Source: DASVVT01 sp036386415
Lineage (GTDB): Bacteria; Acidobacteriota; Blastocatellia; Pyrinomonadales; Pyrinomonadaceae
Length of the DNA stretch: 64,000 nt
Direction: 5' to 3'
Assembly (NCBI GenBank): GCA_036386415.1
Contig: DASVVT010000006.1
Coordinates: 1-64,000 of the forward strand
Of the stretch, positions 50,625 through 57,352 are shown in pieces. The number at the start of each line of letters is the position of its first letter. Position 1 is the stretch's first letter. The translations under genes were made by a program, and so were the position numbers. The notes under the pieces were generated by a model. That model had not been told where the DNA came from. It saw only the letters and a program-made list of their open reading frames with translations, and searched no databases.

Positions 50625-52685
50625 ATGACGGCCATCAAACAAAGAGATTGGCTTGTACTAAAGCCTGAGTTAAATGGCTTCGGGTATAAATTTGTGAAGT
50701 TTTGCCAGCGTATTGAGGGCATAGGGACAAAGCCTGATGAGGTTTCACAGGCTGAAGAACTATATCGCTTACGCCGTGAAATCGCGCTGGTAAACGTCCT
50801 CAAATCCCCTTCCGACGATCTGATTAAATTACAGTTAGCCAGCAATATCATGCTTGATCTTATCGCACAGGGCTGGCGACTAAAGGTCGATGATGGCAGG
50901 GTTTATATTCATGCCCCACAGCAGAACGGTCTTTCACCGAATGAGGAGAAAGCACGTGTCCGCAAAGGGCATTTAGTAGAGCGGAACTCGCAGCTAAACC
51001 GCCGCGCCGTGTTCGACTTTATCAAAGGGATGGAGCGTCAACGGCTCACAGATAAAGGTTGGCATTCAATCTTCTCAGTCATGCGGGACGGTAGAGACCT
51101 CATCGAGCAACTTCATGCCGCCATGTCAGCAAAGAGTGAGACTGCAAAGAGCAAACTGCTGGAGCAGGCTATTTCACCTTATATTCAGTTTGTTGAAGGC
51201 GAGGCCACATGCGAACACACCGGGCTTCGGTTGCGCGACATCTGGCGCTACTTCCGCATGACGTGGGTCAACGATTATAAATCCGTGCCCGGTCGTTCCA
51301 TCATGATCTTAATCAGAGATGCGGCGGCTCCAAACCATCCAGTGATCGGTATTGCTGCCCTCGCTAGTTCCGTCGTGCAACAGAAGGTGCGTGATGAATT
51401 CATTGGGTGGAACACGGAAACGTTCGTCAAAGGCTTTATTGAGCACCCCTCAAAGAAGATTGCCAAACGCCTCGACAAAGCGTTGCGCAACTTAATTGAC
51501 GGAATTTATCTAGATGATCTTTTAGGTGATAAAGTCATCCGGCTCAGAGCATCACATCTTGAGCGTCCTACTGACGAGATAATTCAAAAACTCAGAGAAG
51601 AGTCTAAACAAGCTCGGTCGTCGCACCAGCGAAATCCACACACTGCAATTCACAAGTCATGCGCTGAAGGCCAAGGCGGCGCGAATTGGGAGCAAAAGGC
51701 ACGCACAATGCTTTTTCGCAGCAAGCGCTGCTTGCACCTTGCCACTCTGCTATCCATTCGCAAGACATTTAAGAAATGCGGCTTTGACCCTTTAAATCTG
51801 AGCGCGCTAAAGCGAGCCGTTCAATCCGCGCAAGTCTGCAATGCCATCGGCCAACTCGCTCGACTTATTAAAGCGGAACACATCGGCATTGATATGCTAG
51901 ACATCACAGTGTGTGGGTCTATTGCGCCCTATAACGTTGTACTCGGCGGCAAATTAGTTTGCATGTTGCTGTGCAGCCCAGAGATCATCAAGCATTACTC
52001 AGCAAAATATCAGAAGCAGCCAAGCATTATTGCCTCTTCCATGAAGGGCAATTCGGTGTGTCGTCCGCATAACTTGGTGTTTCTCGGCACTACTAGTCTA
52101 TACGGCGTCGGCTCAAGCCAATACAATCGCATCAAAATTCCGGCTGAAATGATAGGCGGGCAAGCAGGCTATAAGTTGGAATACAAGAAACTAGGTTACA
52201 GCGTAGGTTTCGGCTCATTCCATTTTAGCCAAGACACGCTGAAGTGGATAAAATTTTTATTGAGTAGAAAAACTAACCGCCTAGTCAATAGTATTTTCGG
52301 CGAGGGCGTTAATCCGCTCATGCGCAAGATAAGAGAGGCACTTGATGAAGTTGGATTAATTAGTGATGAAATATTATTGCACGGTAACGAGCGCGTCGTG
52401 TACGGCGTTCCGTTGGCGAAGAACTACAGAGAGATATTGCTTGGAATCGACAAACGTCCTTCATACATAATCCCCCAAGCAAATGCCAAAGAGAAGACTG
52501 AATTATTAGCCGATTTTTGGCGTAAACGCTGGCTTGCTTCAAGAATCAACACACCCGGTATTCTAGAGAAGGTTGCATCACACGCCCTTACTCATCCTAT
52601 ACGGCATGGCGCCCGAGTTCCCTTGAAAAATGGATATTTAGAAACTGGCTATTTCTGGGATTTAATTGAAGAAAAAAAGATATAA
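50625..52685 (+). CDS. DUF4338 (DruA-like) protein of island 1
   Basis: 686 residues. Segment 222-270 (PGRSIMILIRDAAAPNHPVI, IGIAALASSV, VRDEFIGWNTETF) and segment 430-512 (IAPYNVVLGGKLVCMLLCSP, LGTTSLYGVGSSQYNRIKIP) match my recollection of the DUF4338/DruA family, the hallmark of the Druantia anti-phage system. In Druantia the partner is a large helicase, DruE; none is found here. It lies 106 bases after ATPase 2 and 9 bases before the nuclease gene, so the three form a unit. Biochemical activity of the family is unknown to me. Confidence 0.7.
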   Translation: MTAIKQRDWLVLKPELNGFGYKFVKFCQRIEGIGTKPDEVSQAEELYRLRREIALVNVLKSPSDDLIKLQLASNIMLDLIAQGWRLKVDDGRVYIHAPQQNGLSPNEEKARVRKGHLVERNSQLNRRAVFDFIKGMERQRLTDKGWHSIFSVMRDGRDLIEQLHAAMSAKSETAKSKLLEQAISPYIQFVEGEATCEHTGLRLRDIWRYFRMTWVNDYKSVPGRSIMILIRDAAAPNHPVIGIAALASSVVQQKVRDEFIGWNTETFVKGFIEHPSKKIAKRLDKALRNLIDGIYLDDLLGDKVIRLRASHLERPTDEIIQKLREESKQARSSHQRNPHTAIHKSCAEGQGGANWEQKARTMLFRSKRCLHLATLLSIRKTFKKCGFDPLNLSALKRAVQSAQVCNAIGQLARLIKAEHIGIDMLDITVCGSIAPYNVVLGGKLVCMLLCSPEIIKHYSAKYQKQPSIIASSMKGNSVCRPHNLVFLGTTSLYGVGSSQYNRIKIPAEMIGGQAGYKLEYKKLGYSVGFGSFHFSQDTLKWIKFLLSRKTNRLVNSIFGEGVNPLMRKIREALDEVGLISDEILLHGNERVVYGVPLAKNYREILLGIDKRPSYIIPQANAKEKTELLADFWRKRWLASRINTPGILEKVASHALTHPIRHGARVPLKNGYLETGYFWDLIEEKKI

Positions 52686-52694
52686 CGTCCAACC

Positions 52695-53108
52695 ATGTTA
52701 TCTAATCAGCAACGTAAAGCTGAACTCGCACGCCTTAAAGTCGAAGCTCGCGCTTTAGAGTTAGGTGTTATTTTCAGTCGCCCTTGCGTCGAAGGTACGC
52801 GCTATGATTGCATACTAGATATTGATAGGAAGCTCTATCGAGCGCAGATTAAATATTCTAATTGCTGGGCTGTTAATTGTTCAGGAGCTATCGCGGTCAG
52901 ATTGAAGTCAAATGTCGGGCAGGGAGCGGCACGTTGCTACGCTGAGGATGAGGTGGATGCCCTTCTCGTTTACATCCCCTCGATAGACAGAATCTGTTTC
53001 TTTCCGCAAGAAGTATTCTGCGGCAAGGCACAGTTACATATCAGACTATTACCATCGCGCAACGGACAACAAAAAGGATGTGTGCTTGCACAGGACTTTT
53101 TATGGTAA
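52695..53108 (+). CDS. small PD-(D/E)XK nuclease-like protein
   Basis: 137 residues. EARALELGVIFSRPCVEGTR, then YDCILDIDRKLYRAQIKYSN gives the E-x15-D38-x12-QxK53 pattern of PD-(D/E)XK nucleases related to Holliday junction resolvases and the group I intron-associated endonuclease family. It would cut or process DNA. It starts 9 bases after the DruA-like gene and its stop codon lies 5 bases before the attachment repeat, so it is the last gene of island 1. Confidence 0.75.
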   Translation: MLSNQQRKAELARLKVEARALELGVIFSRPCVEGTRYDCILDIDRKLYRAQIKYSNCWAVNCSGAIAVRLKSNVGQGAARCYAEDEVDALLVYIPSIDRICFFPQEVFCGKAQLHIRLLPSRNGQQKGCVLAQDFLW

Positions 53109-53113
53109 TCCCT

Positions 53114-53144
53114 GAGGTCAGGGGTTCGATCCCCCTCGGCTCCA
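53114..53144 (+). other. attachment core, island 1/island 2 junction
   Basis: A 31-base exact copy of the 3' end of tRNA-Ala (compare 45690-45720), followed by CCA. No tRNA 5' half precedes it; it marks the right end of island 1 and the left end of island 2. Confidence 0.9.
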
Positions 53145-53204
53145 CCATCTACTAATAAAGGACTTATAGCTTTCAAGCTGAATCTTCGGAGGAGGTTTGA
53201 GCGT

Positions 53205-53360
53205 ATGAGTCCATTATTTTTAGATCAACTGTTCGAGCAGTTCTGCAAAGAGAGAGAGTATGTTAAAAACTCTTCTCGCCACACCATTATTTTCTACAAA
53301 GCCAGCTACAAGAAATTCAAAGAAGTTCTAGCAGAGAGAGTAGTGAAAAGTCCAATATAA
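53205..53360 (+). pseudogene. N-terminal fragment of a tyrosine recombinase
   Basis: 51 codons after a strong GGAGGAGG site: FLDQLFEQFCKEREYVKNSS, then RHTIIFYKASYKKFKEVLAE, matching the SAM-like core-binding domain of phage integrases. It then stops; the catalytic domain is missing. It lies 60 bases from the attachment core, the usual position for the integrase of a tRNA-targeting element, and is probably its decayed integrase. Confidence 0.7.
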
Positions 53361-53451
53361 AAGCACACAGAACAACTCATCTAAACTATGAAAAAGAGGC
53401 TCTTTGAGACTGCAAAACCTTTATTCGTCTGTTAGATTCCGACCGCGCGGC

Positions 53452-53560
53452 ACCTAACGTCAGAGGTGACCGGGCGCGGGCCAAAGCCATTCAATATAAC
53501 TCAGAGGAAGATTGATGAAAGGTACGCTATCCCGCGCTCCGGTTGAATGAGTTGTTAGAC
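53452..53560 (-). other. attC site 1
   Basis: Minus strand: R'' GTCTAAC (53560-53554) directly followed by AACTCATTCAACCGGAGCGC, and R' GTTAGGT at the other end (53458-53452). 109 bases. It begins 17 bases after the stop of the gene at 53577. Confidence 0.85.
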
Positions 53561-53576
53561 CGCGCCGTTCGTTGAA

Positions 53577-54041
53577 TCACACCGATTGTGTTTTGTTTGC
53601 CTCTTCCCAACGTGCCCTCGCTTCTTTGAACTGTTTCGCCCTTTCTGCTATCTGTTCTTTAGCATATGGCAATCGCATCACCACTTCTTCCAGATGTTGG
53701 AAGGCAGCCCTCTCATCATACTTGGAAGCAAACATTGAGCGCAGTTCCTCAAGATATGGATAGAGCTTGGCGAAGACGTTGACTGGCTCTCCTGGATTCG
53801 CATCCATAAACATCTGCCAATCTATCGCGCCATTATTGACAAAGGAGGCAGCCATCTCCCAGTAGGACGTGACCATGCGGAAATATGCGGAATGCTCGCC
53901 TCTTAAGGTATCTACCACATCTTGTGCGCTCGTAGGATGGAATTGCTTCGTGTACCACTCGCGCGCCTTGCGCATGACCTCTTCCCGCCGGAGTTCATAC
54001 AATTTGAGGATGAGGTCTGCACTCTCGTATGCTGGACTCAT
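53577..54041 (-). CDS. cassette gene, helical protein of unknown function
   Basis: 154 residues; GGAG upstream of the ATG. Highly helical and charged (LILKLYELRREEVMRKAREW, AERAKQFKEARARWEEANKT). I recognise no family. It is the last cassette of the array, its stop abutting attC site 1. Confidence 0.7.
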   Translation of the reverse strand: MSPAYESADLILKLYELRREEVMRKAREWYTKQFHPTSAQDVVDTLRGEHSAYFRMVTSYWEMAASFVNNGAIDWQMFMDANPGEPVNVFAKLYPYLEELRSMFASKYDERAAFQHLEEVVMRLPYAKEQIAERAKQFKEARARWEEANKTQSV

Positions 54042-54086
54042 GATAACGTTTACTCCAAAGATGTCTCCTCTGTATCAACGAAAGCT

Positions 54087-54194
54087 GTCTAACGCTGCGA
54101 TTCACCCGCGCCGAGCGCGCACATAACGCCGGTACAATCAAGTTATCGATGAAAGCAACGCTATTTCGCGCTCCGGTTGAATGAGTTGTGAGAC
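54087..54194 (-). other. attC site 2
   Basis: R'' GTCTCAC (54194-54188, one mismatch to the RYYYAAC core), then AACTCATTCAACCGGAGCGC; R' GTTAGAC (54093-54087). 108 bases. Confidence 0.8.
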
Positions 54195-54232
54195 GGCTTT
54201 TGTGGCACTTGCCCCAGCCTACCTGTTTTTCG

Positions 54233-55282
54233 TTACCTGTCGCGGTCACAGACCACGATTCCCACAGAGCTTCCGCCTCTTATAAAAGTACCCGGTTGGG
54301 GGTTTTGGTCAAATACTACTCCTACTATGCAATTATCCCCTACTCTTTTTTCTACCCTAGCTGACAGCCCAATTTGTCTAAGTCGTTGGAGAGCTACATG
54401 CATTTTAAGGCCCATGACGTTTGGCACAGTGACCAGTTGGGAAACGGTCGGCGTAGGGATGGGAGTCGGGGTCGTCCTGGGCAGTTTAATACCCTCTCTC
54501 GGAGTGTTAATTGATGTGGAAGCATTCGGCGTAGGAATAGAAGTCGGGGTCGTGGTGGGCGTTCTAACATCCTCTTTCGGGGTGTTAATTGATGTGGAAT
54601 CATTAAGGTTCTTGCTTGCAAGATTGGTGGTATTTGTACCTCCGGTAGAATTAATATTTTCACCATTCGGGGTAGGTGCCTCAGTCTGTATATTGGCATT
54701 AATATTAGGTTGATATAGTCTCTTGTATGTCAGCCATATTGCGATAGATAGTATTGTAATGCAACCGATGATTACTCCAAGTTTTTGCCAAGCTATAGTC
54801 TGCTTTGGTAATACTTGTTCCAATCTTTTGATAAGCCGCTTGACATCATAATCCCATCTACTATCACTGATCTCTAATGATTGTCGGCGGGTTAGGGGTG
54901 CAAGATCAGGCGGCAAATCTTGCGCCCGCGGGAGGTCCACTTGTTGGACCAAGATAGGAATTACAGGAATTTTTCGTTGCAGCGCAGCGGTGATTTCTAA
55001 GCGCACATAGTCATTCGGATTCTCTAGCCGACGTACTGTCCCATCACTGACGACGAGCCACTGCTTCCCTATGATTACGATTAGAACATCACAGGATCGT
55101 ACTGATCTATCAATTGCATCAACGAAGTCCTCACCAGCTTCTATTGCATCAATATCCATGAATATCAGGTCAGCGCCAAAGTGTCGGGCTAAGTCAGCAA
55201 ACAGCCTGCCGGCATGTCCACTACTATCTTCTCGGCGGTAGCTAAGAAAAATCTTTGGTTTACGCCTGAACAAGAATTTCAA
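54233..55282 (-). CDS. TIR - transmembrane - PASTA cassette protein
   Basis: 349 residues from a TTG start with AGAGG nine bases upstream. TIR domain 10-155 (KIFLSYRREDSSGHAGRLFA; DYVRLEITAA with E96, possibly catalytic). Transmembrane helix about 168-186 (KLGVIIGCITILSIAIWLTY). A Thr/Pro-rich spacer (about 195-280) holds an internal near-duplication of about 30 residues (TSINTPKEDVRTPTTTPTSI and TSINTPREGIKLPRTTPTPI). A PASTA domain follows at about 284-346 (VTVPNVMGLKMHVALQRLRQ, VFDQNPQPG). PASTA domains bind peptidoglycan fragments, so a surface sensor could signal to an inner TIR effector. Confidence 0.85.
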   Translation of the reverse strand: MKFLFRRKPKIFLSYRREDSSGHAGRLFADLARHFGADLIFMDIDAIEAGEDFVDAIDRSVRSCDVLIVIIGKQWLVVSDGTVRRLENPNDYVRLEITAALQRKIPVIPILVQQVDLPRAQDLPPDLAPLTRRQSLEISDSRWDYDVKRLIKRLEQVLPKQTIAWQKLGVIIGCITILSIAIWLTYKRLYQPNINANIQTEAPTPNGENINSTGGTNTTNLASKNLNDSTSINTPKEDVRTPTTTPTSIPTPNASTSINTPREGIKLPRTTPTPIPTPTVSQLVTVPNVMGLKMHVALQRLRQIGLSARVEKRVGDNCIVGVVFDQNPQPGTFIRGGSSVGIVVCDRDR

Positions 55283-55357
55283 CTTTATGTTCCTCTTTAA
55301 ATTATTGATTCAACTTGAAATTTGATATAGCGGAAAGCTATGTCAATTCACGAAGCC

Positions 55358-55459
55358 GCCTAACGCCCGAATTAACCGGGCGCGCAGACAACGCCGATAG
55401 ATTCAAGTTCTCGATGAAAGCCAAGCTAACTCGCGCTCCGGTTGAATGAGTTGTTAGGC
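55358..55459 (-). other. attC site 3
   Basis: R'' GCCTAAC (55459-55453) then AACTCATTCAACCGGAGCGC; near the R' end CCCGGTTAATTCGGGCGTTA and R' GTTAGGC (55364-55358). The two ends pair over more than 20 bases. 102 bases; one of the best conserved sites. Confidence 0.9.
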
Positions 55460-55467
55460 TGCGCGGT

Positions 55468-55723
55468 CTATGGGAGCAGTTTGTCATAATCAGCATGAGA
55501 ACCAATCCAGAACCACACAACGCCTTCTGGTCTATCCAATCCTAATGCTCGATAGTGTGCTCCAACACGAACTGACCAAAGACGCCCAATTTTCTTAAAA
55601 TGCAATGATGCGATGCTTAGAATCGGCTTTCAGTAGTTGGAAGTTTTTATCGGCAAGAGCACGCACTTCTGGCTTAAGCTGGCGATAGAGTCGCCAAAAC
55701 TCTGGGGAGGCAAAATGTTTCAC
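55468..55723 (-). pseudogene. frameshifted RelE/ParE-family toxin
   Basis: GTG start at 55723 overlapping the antitoxin stop (GTGA). The first 37 codons read MKHFASPEFWRLYRQLKPEV, RALADKNFQLLKADSKH and then stop at 55595 in that frame. From about 55612 the next frame continues SLHFKKIGRLWSVRVGAHYR, ALGLDRPEGVVWFWIGSHAD to TAG at 55468. The two parts together make one full toxin of the RelE/ParE superfamily, so a 1-base insertion or 2-base deletion has broken it, unless the base call is wrong. Confidence 0.8.
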
Positions 55724-55917
55724 AACGGATCACACTGTCCCTGCTCAAAATCTTGTTCCGCCTTTTTAAGCAGCGTATCAAGGCGGCCAGATTTCATATC
55801 TTGTTCAAGCTGTTTATCCCAGACACGAGCCTGAAATTCTTCAAACCATTTAGCCAATTCCGCCAATTCAGAGGGCGGAAGCTGAGCGATAGCAGATTCG
55901 ATTTCTTTAATGTCCAT
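55720..55917 (-). CDS. antitoxin of a type II toxin-antitoxin pair
   Basis: 65 residues: MDIKEIESAIAQLPPSELAE, LAKWFEEFQARVWDKQLEQD, then a helical tail rich in K and E. This pattern (LPPxELxEfxxWFxEFxARxWDxQ) is familiar as the antitoxin of RelE/ParE-like toxins. Its stop overlaps the toxin start by four bases. In this cassette it neutralises a toxin that is now frameshifted. Confidence 0.85.
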   Translation of the reverse strand: MDIKEIESAIAQLPPSELAELAKWFEEFQARVWDKQLEQDMKSGRLDTLLKKAEQDFEQGQCDPL

Positions 55918-55966
55918 GTCAAAAGTTTAGCCTACTTTCTTAAAGCCAGCAATAATATGCGAAGCA

Positions 55967-56055
55967 GCATAACGGTTGAGTTGACCGGGCGCGGTGACAC
56001 TGAAGCCATGATACTAAACTTGGTTGCCACGCTCCGGTCAAACGGCTTGTTGGGG
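55967..56055 (-). other. attC site 4, degenerate
   Basis: Core boxes are degenerate: plus-strand GCATAAC (55967-55973) and GTTGGGG (56049-56055). The inner GACCGGGCGCGG and CACGCTCCGGTC still pair. 89 bases. Confidence 0.6.
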
Positions 56056-56326
56056 GGCGCTTGAGTGGCATCAGGCAAGGTACGGTTCTGCCTCGCGTAT
56101 AAACCACAGTCAACTGGCGCGGAGCGTAGTCGCGATTCACTCAAGCCAGCTTATCAAACCGAATCGCGTTGTGCCTGAACGCTGCCGTCCCTTACCAACG
56201 GTGACAGCCGTCCGGTGGGCATGGTTTGGCTCGACCTGCCGAAACCCGCCATGAAGCTTATGTTCACGACCGACCGGTTGGAACTTATGAACAATGAACC
56301 AATGACCCCTCGCGCCCTTCAGTTGG
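56056..56326. other. non-coding part of a cassette
   Basis: 271 bases between attC site 4 and the stop at 56327. No convincing gene on either strand; unusually long for the space between a cassette gene and its attC. Confidence 0.4.
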
Positions 56327-56647
56327 TCAGGAGATGATGGATGCGTATACGTCGACATCCACTTCCTTAGCACCAACGTTCTTGATCGTGTACCAAATCT
56401 CATACTCAAACTTGAAGGGCTGAACATCGCTGGAAGTTACCGTTCGGATCAATTTACGCCAGACTCTGGTGGTTTCTACTTCCACGCTCTCTTCAGTCTG
56501 GATAGGGGTGGGGAAACTAGATTCCAGCGGAACTGCTTGTATGTACCAAACCGCCTTGGCGGGTGTTGCGTTGTTCCAATTACGAGTCGTTGACTGACCT
56601 GATGCGAGGTTGTTGATGGTTGTAAGCTTTACTAACGACGATGCCAT
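56327..56647 (-). CDS. cassette gene of unknown function
   Basis: 106 residues, excellent ribosome-binding site AGGAGGAG. Predicted mostly beta (TTRVWRKLIRTVTSSDVQPF, KFEYEIWYTIKNVGAKEVDV), suggesting a small beta-sandwich. No signal peptide and no family recognised. Confidence 0.75.
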   Translation of the reverse strand: MASSLVKLTTINNLASGQSTTRNWNNATPAKAVWYIQAVPLESSFPTPIQTEESVEVETTRVWRKLIRTVTSSDVQPFKFEYEIWYTIKNVGAKEVDVDVYASIIS

Positions 56648-56761
56648 CGTTGCTCCTCCTTTTCTAGTCCGGAAAGTTAAACGGTATTCTCAGCGGCAAG
56701 ATACGCGCAAAACAAGCAAGTGGCAAGAGCGGCAATGCCTTGGGCTTATATTCAGCGCTGC

Positions 56762-56864
56762 GCCCAACGCCCGAATTAACGCGGCGGGAAGCATTGAGAG
56801 AAGCCTTCAAGTCTTGCGAATGACATCCAAGCTATTTCCGCTCCGGTTAAATGAGTTGTTAGAC
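56762..56864 (-). other. attC site 5
   Basis: R'' GTCTAAC (56864-56858) then AACTCATTTAACCGGAGCGG; R' GTTGGGC (56768-56762). 103 bases. Confidence 0.85.
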
Positions 56865-56919
56865 CGCCTCGGAGAAGCGTCTTGACCGCACTCCCGGCAC
56901 AAGGCGCTTCTTTCAGGCG
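56865..56919. other. gene-less cassette
   Basis: Only 55 bases lie between attC sites 5 and 6. No reading frame with a start site fits, so this is a cassette made essentially of its attC alone. Confidence 0.6.
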
Positions 56920-57002
56920 GCCTAACGCCGCGCATCACGCGCCCGCCCGCACTAGCGCCGGAACATGACAAGATGCGGGTCGCGTGCATGCGCTCGTTGG
57001 GC
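56920..57002 (-). other. attC site 6
   Basis: R'' GCCCAAC (57002-56996) and R' GTTAGGC (56926-56920); 83 bases with a different centre from the others. The inner arms CGAGCGCATGCACG and GCGCGTGATGCGCGGC pair in part. Confidence 0.7.
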
Positions 57003-57033
57003 CGTGGCGCAGGGCAGAGCTATTCATCCCCCG

Positions 57034-57245
57034 TTACGTTGACAAGCCCTCCGTCCAATCCGTGTCTTTATCAACGGTGTAAGGGTATATGCCGAATCCT
57101 TCGGGGACATCTACGAAGTCCGGCTGAACTCTCAGCCGGTCGATAGCCCCTTCCGCCTTCTCCTGCGTGGAATAGACGCCGATCAATTTCTCGTCTTCCT
57201 CTCGTCGTCGAAGGCATGGACATGCCACAGCAGAAAGACCTCCAT
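57034..57245 (-). pseudogene. frameshifted cassette gene, DUF7336-like
   Basis: An AGGAG site and ATG at 57245 open MEVFLLWHVHAFDD, the N-terminus I associate with a small family common in cassettes. The matching remainder (EEDEKLIGVYSTQEKAEGAI, YPYTVDKDTDWTEGL) is in a neighbouring frame, so a 1-base change near 57200-57207 has split it. Read from an upstream ATG at 57282 the second frame is open for 82 codons, but its first 26 residues are nonsense for the family. Function unknown. Confidence 0.65.
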
Positions 57246-57352
57246 AACTCGCTCCTAACCTACGAACCCGGACATTCTTCAACGAAGCGGCCTAAAAATG
57301 GTCAAAGGCCCACAGCCCTTTTACCTTGCCGAGTCGCTTACGGTGTGCCGTC

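Larger units (their letters stand above)
45721..53144. mobile_element. genomic island 1 at tRNA-Ala (7.4 kb)
   Basis: Bounded by tRNA-Ala and a 31-base exact copy of its 3' end. Genes: sigma-like protein, GHKL ATPase 1 and a KGG-type small protein on the minus strand; GHKL ATPase 2, DruA-like DUF4338 protein and PD-(D/E)XK nuclease on the plus strand. No tyrosine or serine recombinase is recognisable inside. Codon use is more A+T-rich than the flanks. This is a candidate defence or mobile cassette. Confidence 0.8.

Noticed and set aside
53114..53144. Second tRNA-Ala gene
   Set aside because: Only the 3' half is present, with no D-arm or 5' acceptor strand; it is an attachment core. The same holds at 60639-60681.
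56137..56427. 96-codon minus-strand frame in the attC 4-5 cassette
   Set aside because: It overlaps the better-supported gene at 56327-56647, has no ribosome-binding site and no family signal.
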